The position numbers and the translations under genes were made by a program. This document shows, one piece after another, positions 8,096 through 16,397 of a stretch of 64,000 nt of DNA. The stretch spans positions 3,732-67,731 of the forward strand of contig JBOEFZ010000014.1 of assembly GCA_050633165.1 (NCBI GenBank), read 5' to 3'. Positions within the stretch are counted from its first letter, which is position 1, and each line of letters begins with the position of its first letter. The DNA is from TMED27 sp050633165. GTDB lineage: Bacteria; Pseudomonadota; Alphaproteobacteria; Micavibrionales; Micavibrionaceae. The notes beneath the pieces are model-generated. The model made no database searches and was not told where the DNA came from. It saw only the letters and a list, made by a program, of their open reading frames with translations.

Positions 8096-9094
8096 CTAAT
8101 TCGCAAAAGGATCGGTTTTTAGGTTAGGGCTAAATCCTAGGGCTTTCCAGCTTTTCTTTAGCTCGGGCGGTAGGGGCGCGGTGATATCCAGCGTGCCGTT
8201 GCGGAAAGGGTGCGCCATGATGATGCGGCGGGCGTGGAGGTGGAGGCGGTTGGCCATGTCCACGCCTTTTAAATCCGCTTCGGCTTTGCGTCTTGCTTCG
8301 TGCCATTCTTCTTGTTCGGGCAGGCGGGCGTATTTTTTATCGCCGACGATGGGGCAGCCGATGGCTTCGGCATGGACGCGGATTTGGTGGGTGCGTCCGG
8401 TGCGCGGCCAAAAGGCGACGAAGGCGGCGGAGGTTAAAGCTTTTTCAAGGACGATGAAATCGGTGATGGCGGTTTTGCCCTCTTCTTCATCGATGACCAT
8501 GCGTTCCTTATTGCTACCGCCGGATTTGATGAGGGGGGCTTTGATTGTGCCTTCTTCTTGGTGCGGGGTCGGGGAGGTGATGGCCCAGTAGATTTTCTTG
8601 ATCTCGCGGGATTTGAAGGCATCGCCCATTTTGGTGGCCGCATTTGATGAACGCGCGAGGAGGAGGATGCCGCTCGTGTCCTTATCAAGGCGGTGGACGA
8701 GGCGCGGGCGGATGCCGTTTTTATCCTTTAACCCGTCTAACATGCCGTCGATATGTATCTTTGTTTTTGTACCGCCTTGGGAAGCGACGCCGTGGGGTTT
8801 GTTGATGGCGATGATGTCGGCGTCCTCATAAATCACGAGGGATTTGATGTAGGCGATGTCTTTGTCGGAGAGCTTTCCCGGTCTGCTGAGGGGTTTATTG
8901 TCATAGGGCGGGACGCGCACATTTTGTCCGGCGGCAAGCTTTGTGTCGGCTTTGGCACGTTTGCTATCGACGCGGACTTCGCCTTTGCGGATGACCTTTT
9001 GGATGAGGCCGTAGGGCATGCCTTGTTTTTTGAGCCAGCGATCTAGGCGCTGCCCGTCATCATCTTGGGTGACTTCGATATTTTGTACGCTCAT
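8096..9094 (-). CDS. RluC/RluD-family 23S rRNA pseudouridine synthase
   Basis: 332 residues with an N-terminal S4 RNA-binding domain (~13–60: QRLDRWLKK, KGEVRVD) and a catalytic domain carrying HRLDKDTSG, with catalytic Asp137, then GRTHQIRVHAEAIGCPIVGDKKY. These fix the RluA/RluC/RluD superfamily. The S4 domain and length favour RluC (U955/2504/2580) but RluD cannot be excluded. The start overlaps the crcB stop by four bases (ATGA), so the genes are translationally coupled. The spacer on its downstream side (7975–8095) contains a small hairpin around TTTTGAAACGCGGGTTTCAAAA. Confidence 0.92.
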   Translation of the reverse strand: MSVQNIEVTQDDDGQRLDRWLKKQGMPYGLIQKVIRKGEVRVDSKRAKADTKLAAGQNVRVPPYDNKPLSRPGKLSDKDIAYIKSLVIYEDADIIAINKPHGVASQGGTKTKIHIDGMLDGLKDKNGIRPRLVHRLDKDTSGILLLARSSNAATKMGDAFKSREIKKIYWAITSPTPHQEEGTIKAPLIKSGGSNKERMVIDEEEGKTAITDFIVLEKALTSAAFVAFWPRTGRTHQIRVHAEAIGCPIVGDKKYARLPEQEEWHEARRKAEADLKGVDMANRLHLHARRIIMAHPFRNGTLDITAPLPPELKKSWKALGFSPNLKTDPFAN

Positions 9095-9474
9095 GCGGTG
9101 ATCCTCCAGATCAAATAGGTGCCCAGCGCCAATGCGGCGATGGATAATGTTAGTGAGCCAAGCACATAAATGCCCGCGCCGATAAGATCGCCGCGCGTCC
9201 AGAGCGTCATAGCGTCCAGCGAAAATGTTGAAAATGTTGTGAAGGACCCTAGGACACCGACGGTGAAGAACATTTTCACCTCGTTCGAAATTTGCCCTGT
9301 TGTCATGAAAAATGTGACCAGCGCGCCCATGGCGAATGAGCCGATAACATTAACCGCCAATGTGCCATATGGGAAAGGCTGCGCGATGAGCTTTGTCAGC
9401 CCCATATGCATGGCGTATCTTAGGACTGCGCCTAATGCTCCACCGGTGGCGATTGCAGCTATTGTGTTGATCAT
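9091..9474 (-). CDS. crcB: CrcB/Fluc fluoride ion channel
   Basis: 127 residues with four transmembrane helices. GTLAVNVIGSF (Asn42 in the pore helix) and GVLGSFTTFSTF (residues ~73–84, the phenylalanine-box and sodium-site segment) are diagnostic of the dual-topology Fluc/CrcB channels that expel fluoride. A single gene implies a homodimer. The upstream spacer to the divergent EamA gene is only 47 bases, and no crcB-type fluoride riboswitch could be folded there. The stop overlaps the pseudouridine synthase start, so the pair form one operon. Confidence 0.95.
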   Translation of the reverse strand: MINTIAAIATGGALGAVLRYAMHMGLTKLIAQPFPYGTLAVNVIGSFAMGALVTFFMTTGQISNEVKMFFTVGVLGSFTTFSTFSLDAMTLWTRGDLIGAGIYVLGSLTLSIAALALGTYLIWRITA

Positions 9475-9521
9475 GTTTCTACCCTACAAGTGTTGGATCG
9501 TTTGTAATAGAGTTTCTTCGT

Positions 9522-10397
9522 ATGTTCAATCACTTAAGTACAACACAAAAAGGGATGGCGCTTGCGCTCATCGGGTATACGGCGTTCGCGTTTAGTGATG
9601 CGAATGTTAAGCATCTGAGCGAAATTGGCTATTCCAGTTTTCAAATTATCGTTAGCCTTACGGCGATTGGGGCGGGATTGATGTTGGTTTTTTCTTCGTT
9701 TTTGGGCGGGGTACAGAGCCTTAGGGATGTGGGGAATTTTAAGACGCACGGGGTGCGGATTGTGTTTAATACGGCGGTGAATGTGTTGTTTGTTTATTGC
9801 ATTGCGCGGATGCCGATTGCGAGTTTGTATACGGTGATCTTCACCCTGCCCTTTATTGCCGCGATTTTATCGATGATTATTTATAAAGAGCGCGTGAGTG
9901 TGCAGCGGTGGATTTCCATTGTTGCGGGGTTTAGCGGCGTTGTAGTGGCGTTTCAGCCATGGCAGGGGGGGGCGGATTTATTCCTGCTGGCGCTTGCGTT
10001 TGTGAATACGGTTTGTATTGCTTCGACCTTTTTGGCGGCTCGGAATTTAAAAGGGTCGAGTTTACTTGCGATCGGGTTTTATCCGGTTTTGGGGTCGTGT
10101 CTTTTGCTTATGCCGCTCGCGGTGATGAATTTTACGGCGTACGAGATTACGCATGTACCGTTTTTTGTGTTGGCGGGGATCTTGATGAGCACGGGGGTAA
10201 TTTGCGTCTCCTTTGCCTTTAAAATTGCGGATAGTGCGGTTGTGACCCCGATTGTTTATACGGAGATTTTATGGGCGGTGATTTTTGGCGTGCTGGTGTT
10301 CGGGGATTATCCGGATCGTTGGATGTTGGTGGGGGTTGGCATTATTATTCTGAGCGGGGTTTACATGCTGCATAGCGAGAATAGCGCAAAAAAATAG
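9522..10397 (+). CDS. EamA/DMT-family transporter
   Basis: 291 residues with ten predicted transmembrane helices in two EamA repeats. The first (~13–140) ends at IYKERVSVQRWISIVAGFSGV and the second (~150–285) ends at FGDYPDRWMLVGVGIIILSGVY; both are the typical helix-9/10-like repeat ends of drug/metabolite transporters. The substrate cannot be read from the sequence; relatives export amino acids, riboflavin or nucleotide-derived metabolites. It is monocistronic, divergent from crcB, and ends in a strong hairpin terminator. Confidence 0.85.
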   Translation: MFNHLSTTQKGMALALIGYTAFAFSDANVKHLSEIGYSSFQIIVSLTAIGAGLMLVFSSFLGGVQSLRDVGNFKTHGVRIVFNTAVNVLFVYCIARMPIASLYTVIFTLPFIAAILSMIIYKERVSVQRWISIVAGFSGVVVAFQPWQGGADLFLLALAFVNTVCIASTFLAARNLKGSSLLAIGFYPVLGSCLLLMPLAVMNFTAYEITHVPFFVLAGILMSTGVICVSFAFKIADSAVVTPIVYTEILWAVIFGVLVFGDYPDRWMLVGVGIIILSGVYMLHSENSAKK

Positions 10398-10426
10398 CCA
10401 GCCTCTGATGCGAGGCTGGCTATTTT
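10391..10426 (+). terminator. Rho-independent terminator after the EamA gene
   Basis: A perfect 15-bp stem, AAAATAGCCAGCCTC / GAGGCTGGCTATTTT with a 6-nt loop, overlaps the stop codon. Because the stem begins with A and ends with T runs it may also stop transcription of the convergent chemotaxis gene. Confidence 0.9.
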
Positions 10427-10449
10427 GTATGCTTCAATCTGAAACGGTA

Positions 10450-11985
10450 TTACATCTGCTTCACGCTTTCCAAGAAGGCATCGACGCGGGTTTGCAGGTC
10501 GCCGGATTGCTCGGACAAGCCTTTTGCGACCTCTAGCATGGTTGTGGCGGCTTCACCGGTTTCACCTGCGGCTTGTTGTACGCCACCGATGTTCGAGGAT
10601 ACTTCCTGTGTTGCGGCGGATTGCTCTTCTACTGCGCCGGAGATTGCCGTGCTGATTTCATTCACGTTCGAGATTACTTCGGTAATCTTTTTGATTGTCG
10701 CCGCAGTGGTTTGGGAGACATTTTGGATATCACCGATTTGCGAGGAGATTTCCTCGGTTGCCTTGGCGGTTTCGGCCGCGAGGGTTTTGACCTCGGACGC
10801 GACAACGGCGAAGCCTTTACCGGCGTCACCGGCGCGCGCAGCCTCAATCGTCGCGTTCAGCGCGAGGAGGTTTGTTTGATCCGCGATATCGGAGATAAGC
10901 TGCGTTACCTCGCCGATTTTCGAGGCTGCTTCGACGAGGCTGGCGACTAGCTCTTCGGAGCGGCGGGCTTCTTCAACCGCTTCGCCAACGATTGTCACGG
11001 AATTTGTTACCTGTCCGGATATTTCATTGACGGAGGATGATAATTCCTGCGTTGCCGAGGCAACGGTGCTTGATTGTACGCTTGTCTCTTCGGCGGCGGC
11101 GGCGAGGGTTTGTGCCGTTCCTTGCATTTGTGTTGAAGAGGCCGAAAGCGATTCAACCAAAGAGGATACATTGGTTTCAAAATCCATCGCCAAACGGGCA
11201 TTTTCTTCCTTACGCGGTGTAAGGTCAGTTGCGAATTTTACGACTTTGAATGGCTTTCCGTTCATATCGAAAATCGGGTTATATGATGCCTCGATCCAGA
11301 CTTCCTTTCCGCCCTTGCCAAGGCGTTTATACTGCCCGCTGGAAAATTCACCCGTGCCGAGGGCTTTCCAAAAATCTTTATATTCCTGAGAGGCGGCGAA
11401 GGCGGGTTCGGCGAACATGCTATGGTGTTTTCCCTTCACCTCATCAAGAGAATACCCCATGACGCTGAGGAAGTTTTCATTGGCATCAATGATTGTGCCG
11501 TCCATTTCAAAATGGATGACGGCTTGTGAACGGCTTAACGACTCGACCTGTCCGGTGTAATCCATCATTTTGGAATCAAACCATTCCATCGCGGAACCCA
11601 AACGTGATCCATCGGCAGCGAAAAGGGGAATGGCACGCAGGCTAAAGACATGTCCGCTTAGGGAAATTGTTGTTTCATACGGCTCGTTCAATACCGCTAG
11701 CATTTTACGTTGATGGGAGGGATCTTTGTGGAAATCATCGATATTTGTACCAATCAGGTTTTTGACGGAAAAGTTTGGCAACGCTTTTTTGATGTCGCCT
11801 TCAACGGAGCTTAAGAAATCCAGCACGGCATTATTGGCGGCAATGATATTGAGGTCTGTATCGATGATCATCATTCTTGCCGAAACATCCATAAATGTAG
11901 CTAAAATCGCATCAACTTCGAGGGTGTTTTTGCTGCCCCCTTTTGAACCAAAACCCAGTATATTTGAAACAGCATTGCCAGACAT
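10450..11985 (-). CDS. soluble methyl-accepting chemotaxis-type transducer with two PAS domains
   Basis: 511 residues with no transmembrane segment. Two PAS modules (~20–130 and ~140–260; the second has GTIIDANENFLSVMGYSLDEVKG and a PAC-like YKRLGKGGKEVWIEASYNPI) precede a signalling coiled coil with the hairpin-tip block QTNLLALNATIEAARAGDAG. This architecture signals through CheA/CheW or an analogous complex in response to a cytosolic, possibly redox, cue. The start at 11985 is set by GAGGAGG six bases upstream; the frame continues to 12033 but without such a site. No other chemotaxis gene is in the window. Confidence 0.92.
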   Translation of the reverse strand: MSGNAVSNILGFGSKGGSKNTLEVDAILATFMDVSARMMIIDTDLNIIAANNAVLDFLSSVEGDIKKALPNFSVKNLIGTNIDDFHKDPSHQRKMLAVLNEPYETTISLSGHVFSLRAIPLFAADGSRLGSAMEWFDSKMMDYTGQVESLSRSQAVIHFEMDGTIIDANENFLSVMGYSLDEVKGKHHSMFAEPAFAASQEYKDFWKALGTGEFSSGQYKRLGKGGKEVWIEASYNPIFDMNGKPFKVVKFATDLTPRKEENARLAMDFETNVSSLVESLSASSTQMQGTAQTLAAAAEETSVQSSTVASATQELSSSVNEISGQVTNSVTIVGEAVEEARRSEELVASLVEAASKIGEVTQLISDIADQTNLLALNATIEAARAGDAGKGFAVVASEVKTLAAETAKATEEISSQIGDIQNVSQTTAATIKKITEVISNVNEISTAISGAVEEQSAATQEVSSNIGGVQQAAGETGEAATTMLEVAKGLSEQSGDLQTRVDAFLESVKQM

Positions 11986-12166
11986 TCTTGTCCTCCTCGA
12001 GATTATAAAAGCCAATTTATCTTGTCCGAGCACAAGGAAGGCCGTGCCTGATCATGCTCATGTCATTCATATCAGTTATATTTACGCAGAGAAAAATGGA
12101 TAATTTCAAAGATTCTATCACAGGAAAATGCGCTATGCCTATGAAAATTTTATTGCTTAGCGCATT

Positions 12167-13444
12167 TTATCGATGGCGTAGCCTCTCCCAATATTCGAGG
12201 CGCTTATTGATTTCGCGTTCAAAGCCGCGCTGTGCGGGTTGATAGAAGCTTTTGCGCGGGAGGGTGTCGGGGAAATATGAGAGGCCGGAGAAGCCTTCCT
12301 CCGTGTCGTGATCATAGATGTAGCCCATACCATAGCCTTCATCTTTCATCATATTCGTTGGCGCGTTCATGGCATGTTTGGGTGGCATGAGGGAGCCATG
12401 TTGTTTGGCGGCGGTTTTTGCGGCCTTTATCGCCATGTAGGACGCGTTTGATTTTGGCGCGCATGCGAGGTAGGTGCAGGCTTGGGCCAGAGCGAGTTCT
12501 CCTTCCGGCAGGCCGAGGCGCTCATAGGCTTGCCATGCCGCGATGGTGAGGGGGAGGGCATGCGGGTCGGCGTTGGAGATGTCTTCACTGGCGACGCAGG
12601 TCATGCGGCGGAAGATGGTGTCGGGGTCTTCGCCACCCGTCAGCATGCGCGCCATCCAGTATAAAGCAGCGTCGGCGTCGCTGGCGCGTAGGGATTTGTG
12701 GAAGGCGGAGAGGAGGTTGTAATGCGCTTCATCGCCCTTATCGTAGACAGGGGCGCGGCGGTGGATGAGTTGGAGAAGCTGTTCTTCATTTAGCGTGTCG
12801 GTTTGCGCGGCGATTTGCTCGACCATGGAGAGGAGGTAGCGCCCATCGCCATCGGCGAGGGTTTTGAGGAGGGTTCGTGCCTCGGGCGTTAGGGGGAGCG
12901 GCGCTTGCTTTTCCGCCTTTTGCAGGAGGGTTTCCAGCGCGTCATCATCGAGGCGTTTAAGCACCATGACTTGCGCGCGGGAGAGCAGCGCAGCATTTAG
13001 CTCGAATGAGGGGTTTTCCGTTGTTGCGCCGATGAGGGTGATGGTGCCGTCCTCCATCACCGGCAGGAAAGCGTCTTGTTGGGATTTATTGAAGCGGTGG
13101 ATTTCGTCGACGAATAATAATGTGCTCTGCCCGTTGGCTTTGCGGATTTTTGCGGCTTCGAAAACTTTACGCAGGTCAGCCACGCCGGAGAATATGGCGG
13201 AGATTTGCTCGAAATGCTGATCTGTATGATCGGCGAGGATACGTGCAAGCGTGGTTTTACCGCAGCCCGGCGGCCCCCAGAATATGATGGAGGGGATAAA
13301 GCCTCCGCTTAGGGTTTTGGCGAGCGGTTCGATGACATGCCCCTGCCCTACTACGTCCTTGATGCTTTGCGGGCGCAGGCGGTCGGCAAGAGGGCGGTTT
13401 TGATCCGCATTTTCTTTGGCTTCCGATGCAAATAAATCTGCCAC
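12167..13444 (-). CDS. rarA: replication-associated recombination protein A (AAA+ ATPase)
   Basis: A 425-residue MgsA/RarA/WRNIP1-family clamp-loader-like ATPase acting at stalled replication forks. Walker A GPPGCGKTTLAR, Walker B LLFVDEIHRFNK, sensor 1 IGATTENPSF and the C-terminal tetramerisation block (GGEDPDTIFRRMTCVASEDI, then YMGYIYDHDTEEGFSG-like residues) are all present. A GTG at 13444 is preferred: it gives the usual ~25-residue lead to LADRLRP, leaves room for promoters between this gene and divergent nadA, and has AAGG nine bases upstream. The longer reading from 13513 would abut the nadA start with only two bases between. Confidence 0.9.
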   Translation of the reverse strand: MADLFASEAKENADQNRPLADRLRPQSIKDVVGQGHVIEPLAKTLSGGFIPSIIFWGPPGCGKTTLARILADHTDQHFEQISAIFSGVADLRKVFEAAKIRKANGQSTLLFVDEIHRFNKSQQDAFLPVMEDGTITLIGATTENPSFELNAALLSRAQVMVLKRLDDDALETLLQKAEKQAPLPLTPEARTLLKTLADGDGRYLLSMVEQIAAQTDTLNEEQLLQLIHRRAPVYDKGDEAHYNLLSAFHKSLRASDADAALYWMARMLTGGEDPDTIFRRMTCVASEDISNADPHALPLTIAAWQAYERLGLPEGELALAQACTYLACAPKSNASYMAIKAAKTAAKQHGSLMPPKHAMNAPTNMMKDEGYGMGYIYDHDTEEGFSGLSYFPDTLPRKSFYQPAQRGFEREINKRLEYWERLRHR

Positions 13445-13515
13445 TTTTCTTGACCTTGCCCCCAGTTTTATGAAAGATACATCTTTCTTACAACACGCGT
13501 TAAGGATCGACAAGC

Positions 13516-14541
13516 ATGTCAGCGGAACGTTTAGAATATAATGATGAAATTGCAGCAGCGACGGCGCCGGTTTATGAGCAGCTAAAGCATCAATATAAGG
13601 AGGCGCATTGGAAGACGCTCGCGCCTTATATCTTTGAGATCAACCGCCTTAAGCGTGAGAAGAATGCGGTAATTTTGGCGCATAACTATATGACGCCGGA
13701 TATTTTTTACGGGGTTGGTGATGTGACGGGGGATTCGTTGATGCTCGCGCAGAAGGCCGCCGAAAGTGATGCGGATATTATCGTGCAATGCGGTGTGCAT
13801 TTTATGGCGGAAACGGCGAAGATTTTATGCCCCGAAAAGACCGTTTTGATGCCGGATATGGAGGCGGGTTGCTCGCTTTCGGAGAGCATTACGGGGGAAG
13901 ATATTCGCAAGCTTAAGGCGCAGTATCCGGGCGTTCCGGTTGTGACCTATGTGAACACTTCGGCGGATGTGAAGGCGGAGACGGATGTTTGTTGTACCTC
14001 CTCCAACGCGGTGAAGATTATTCGCGCATTAATTGCGCAGGGGCATAAGCAAATCATTATGACGCCGGATCAATTTTTGGCGAAAAATGTTGCGAACGAA
14101 GTGCGCGAGGAAGCGCCGGATGTGGAGATTATTATTTGGGAAGGGTCGTGCATGGTGCATGAGCGCTTTACCCCCGATGATGTGCGCCGCGTACGGGCGG
14201 AGCACCCGTCGGCGTTTGTGTTGGCGCATCCCGAATGCCCACCCAATGTCATGGCAGAGGCGGATTTTAGCGGATCAACCGCACAGATGGACGATTATAT
14301 TAAAGAGCATAAGCCGCCTAAGGCTGTGCTCATGACCGAATGTTCGATGGGGAGTAATCTGGCGGCAGCGAACCCGAGCGTTGAGATGCTCGGGACATGT
14401 CAGATGTGTCCGCATATGAAGCGGATTTCCTTGCCGAAGATATTGAAGAGTTTACAGACCTTGCAACCCGAAGTGATTGTCGAGCCGGAAATTGCGAAAC
14501 GGGCGCGTAAGGCCGTGGATCGTATGTTGGAGTTGAGTTAG
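13516..14541 (+). CDS. nadA: quinolinate synthase A
   Basis: A 341-residue [4Fe-4S] enzyme condensing iminoaspartate with dihydroxyacetone phosphate in de novo NAD synthesis. Key blocks: NAVILAHNYM, GVHFMAETAKIL, MEAGCSLSESI, EGSCMVHERF and CQMCPHMKRISL; cysteines in the last three blocks match the cluster ligands. A weak -35-like TTGACC lies at 13450, but no convincing -10 follows. nadC lies 380 bases downstream on the same strand, separated by a GIY-YIG cassette, and nadB is absent between them. Confidence 0.96.
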   Translation: MSAERLEYNDEIAAATAPVYEQLKHQYKEAHWKTLAPYIFEINRLKREKNAVILAHNYMTPDIFYGVGDVTGDSLMLAQKAAESDADIIVQCGVHFMAETAKILCPEKTVLMPDMEAGCSLSESITGEDIRKLKAQYPGVPVVTYVNTSADVKAETDVCCTSSNAVKIIRALIAQGHKQIIMTPDQFLAKNVANEVREEAPDVEIIIWEGSCMVHERFTPDDVRRVRAEHPSAFVLAHPECPPNVMAEADFSGSTAQMDDYIKEHKPPKAVLMTECSMGSNLAAANPSVEMLGTCQMCPHMKRISLPKILKSLQTLQPEVIVEPEIAKRARKAVDRMLELS

Positions 14542-14554
14542 AGAAAAAGAATTT
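14541..14554. repeat. imperfect direct repeat bordering the GIY-YIG cassette, left
   Basis: GAGAAAAAGAATTT directly precedes the left 25-nt inverted repeat and resembles GAGAAAAGAGAGATTT, which directly follows the right one (14902–14917). This could be a diverged target-site duplication or chance purine-rich sequence. Confidence 0.35.
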
Positions 14555-14579
14555 GCATCCTGACGAAAGTCAGGATCTC
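14555..14579 (+). repeat. left 25-nt terminal inverted repeat of GIY-YIG cassette
   Basis: GCATCCTGACGAAAGTCAGGATCTC-type end (first 20 bases GCATCCTGACGAAAGTCAGG). It is itself a hairpin (ATCCTGAC-GAAA-GTCAGGAT) and is the exact reverse complement of 14877–14901. It occupies the nadA–GIY-YIG spacer, 13 bases after the nadA stop. Confidence 0.9.
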
Positions 14580-14587
14580 TTCGCATT

Positions 14588-14878
14588 ATGAATGAAAATT
14601 ATTACGTTTATTTCATAACCAACAAACCAAAAGGTACGCTTTATATTGGTATTACGCACGATCTCCGGAAGAGAATTTATCAGCATAAGCATAAAACCAT
14701 TGAAGGCTTTTCATCAAAATATAGCCTTACAAAACTTGTGTATTTTGAGCATTATGAAGATAAATGGATTGCAGCGGATCGGGAACGTAAGCTGAAAAAC
14801 TGGAAACGAAATTGGAAAATTGAACTGATTGAAGATCATAATCCGGAATGGAAAGATCTTTACAGCAGTCTTTTTTGA
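14588..14878 (+). CDS. single-domain GIY-YIG nuclease family protein
   Basis: A 96-residue protein of the UvrC/YhbQ-like GIY-YIG fold. YYVYFITN is the GIY-like strand and LYIGITHDLRKRIYQHK supplies YIG, catalytic Arg and Tyr/His; Glu in the ADRERKLKNWKR segment matches the metal ligand. The base composition is much more A/T-rich than nadA and nadC on either side. The gene is enclosed between perfect 25-nt inverted repeats, the right one overlapping its stop codon, and splits the nad genes. This packaging suggests a mobile or domesticated cassette, which is inference. Its substrate is unknown. Confidence 0.88.
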   Translation: MNENYYVYFITNKPKGTLYIGITHDLRKRIYQHKHKTIEGFSSKYSLTKLVYFEHYEDKWIAADRERKLKNWKRNWKIELIEDHNPEWKDLYSSLF

Positions 14879-14901
14879 GATCCTGACTTTCGTCAGGATG
14901 C
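14877..14901 (-). repeat. right 25-nt terminal inverted repeat of GIY-YIG cassette
   Basis: Begins GAGATCCTGACTTTCGTCAG and overlaps the last two bases of the GIY-YIG stop codon. It is identical in reverse complement to 14555–14579. As a hairpin it could also attenuate read-through into nadC. Confidence 0.9.
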
Positions 14902-14920
14902 GAGAAAAGAGAGATTTGTT

Positions 14921-15760
14921 ATGCATCGAATATCGATTGAACCCATTGTTAAGGCGGCTTTGCTCGAAGATCTTGGGCATGGGAGCGACATTACGTCGGA
15001 GGCGGTTATTCCGGCGGGTTTGAATGCGCGGGCGGTGATTAATACGCGTGAGGATGGGGTTATTGCGGGGGTTGAGGTTGCGGTTTTAGCGTTTCGCTTG
15101 GTTGACCCCAGCCTTGAAGTGATCGTGCATAAGCGGGATGGTGAGGCGATTACCGCCGGTGATAAGATTTTGACCATTTCCGGTTCGGCGCGATCCATTA
15201 CGACGGCGGAGCGGGTGGCGCTTAATTTTGCTTCGCATTTATCGGGGATTGCGAGCGCGACGGCGGCTTATGTTGCGCGATGCGCAGGGACAAGCGCGAA
15301 AGTATGTTGCACGCGTAAGACTTTGCCGGGTTTACGGGGTTTGCAGAAACAGGCGGTTTTGCTTGGCGGTGGTGCTAATCACCGTTTTGGCCTTGATGAT
15401 GCTATCCTTATTAAGGACAATCATATTGCGATGGCGGGCGGCGTGAATGCTGTGCTTGATGCTGCGCAAGCGCGATGTAGCCATATGATGAAGATCGAGA
15501 TTGAGGTTGATACGCTTGATCAGTTATCGCAGGTTTTGAAACATGGCGGCGCGGATATTGTGCTGCTTGATAACATGGATAACGATACTTTGCGTGAAGC
15601 CGTCGCAATGGTTGATGGTACAATGGTGTGCGAGGCTTCGGGCGGTGTTAACCTTGAAACCGTGCAAGGGATTGCGCAAACGGGCGTGGATTATATTTCC
15701 GTGGGTGCGTTGACGCATTCGGTTACCGTGCTGGATTTGGGCTTGGATATCGAGATTTAG
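14921..15760 (+). CDS. nadC: nicotinate-nucleotide pyrophosphorylase (carboxylating)
   Basis: A 279-residue quinolinate phosphoribosyltransferase, converting quinolinate and PRPP to nicotinate mononucleotide. EDLGHGSDITSEAVIP at the N-terminus, CTRKTLPGLRGLQKQAVLLGG-type residues and NHRFGLDDAILIKDNHI are the canonical substrate-binding blocks, and a terminal SVGALTHSV completes the barrel. The ATG has GAGAGATTTGTT upstream, part of the sequence just beyond the cassette. It presumably shared a transcript with nadA before the insertion. Confidence 0.96.
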   Translation: MHRISIEPIVKAALLEDLGHGSDITSEAVIPAGLNARAVINTREDGVIAGVEVAVLAFRLVDPSLEVIVHKRDGEAITAGDKILTISGSARSITTAERVALNFASHLSGIASATAAYVARCAGTSAKVCCTRKTLPGLRGLQKQAVLLGGGANHRFGLDDAILIKDNHIAMAGGVNAVLDAAQARCSHMMKIEIEVDTLDQLSQVLKHGGADIVLLDNMDNDTLREAVAMVDGTMVCEASGGVNLETVQGIAQTGVDYISVGALTHSVTVLDLGLDIEI

Positions 15761-15793
15761 GGAATTTTTACCTTTCTTATATAAAGTGATGGA

Positions 15794-16366
15794 ATGGGCA
15801 AATTACGGGGCTTCTTATTTGCGGGTTTGTTGATGGTTTTTATGGTGCAAAGCCCGCTTGCGCTTGCCAAAAGCGGGAAGCTTTCGACGTCGAGCATCAA
15901 GAGATTTATCAAAGAAACGACGCAAGTTACCTCCGGTCAGCATGAAGATTACGGCAATGTCGCCGCGATTACCGGATATTTACAAACTCATATCGCCGAT
16001 AATGGCCGTTTCCAGAGTAGTGTGACCTTTACCATGCCCGGACAAGACGCGCAGACGCAGCATATGGATTTGAAGAAGAAGGATTTTATGCGCTATGTCA
16101 TTCAATCGTCGCAAAGTTTGCAGGATTATGAGAGCAAGACCCGCGTTCTGAATTCACGGATTTCTGAGGATGGGAAGCGCGCCTATGTTCAGACCAGCGG
16201 TGTTGAGCGTGGGGTTATGCCGACCCCGACGAATAACGGCGGCGTTGAGTTTGTGCCGTTTGAGGGAACTTCGAATTGTCAGCAGATTATCAAGCTCAGC
16301 CGCAAGGATGTCATACAGATGTATTCGGCGGTGTGCGAAACGGATGTTGAATTTTCCGCGCCTTAA
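15794..16366 (+). CDS. secreted protein of unknown function
   Basis: 190 residues. A signal peptide (LRGFLFAGLLMVFMVQSPLALA, cleavage predicted after ALA near residue 25) sends it to the periplasm. The mature part is mixed alpha/beta with a V-x-FTMPGQDAQTQ segment, a lysine-rich LKKKDFMRYVIQ helix, and two C-terminal cysteines (SNCQQII and AVCETD) that could form a disulfide. The pattern of a short domain asking for a reference expression in several conditions is reminiscent of small SnoaL/NTF2-like or lipid-binding periplasmic proteins, but no family is recognised. It follows nadC by 33 bases. Confidence 0.7.
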   Translation: MGKLRGFLFAGLLMVFMVQSPLALAKSGKLSTSSIKRFIKETTQVTSGQHEDYGNVAAITGYLQTHIADNGRFQSSVTFTMPGQDAQTQHMDLKKKDFMRYVIQSSQSLQDYESKTRVLNSRISEDGKRAYVQTSGVERGVMPTPTNNGGVEFVPFEGTSNCQQIIKLSRKDVIQMYSAVCETDVEFSAP

Positions 16367-16397
16367 TTGCGATAAATGAACGACCTCTCGCTTTTTA

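Noticed and set aside
9475..9521. Possible fluoride riboswitch before crcB
   Set aside because: The spacer is 47 bases and shared with a divergent gene; no crcB-motif pseudoknot elements were found.
14588..14878. Group I intron homing endonuclease
   Set aside because: No intron fold or interrupted exon; the gene lies between intact nadA and nadC with inverted repeat ends instead.
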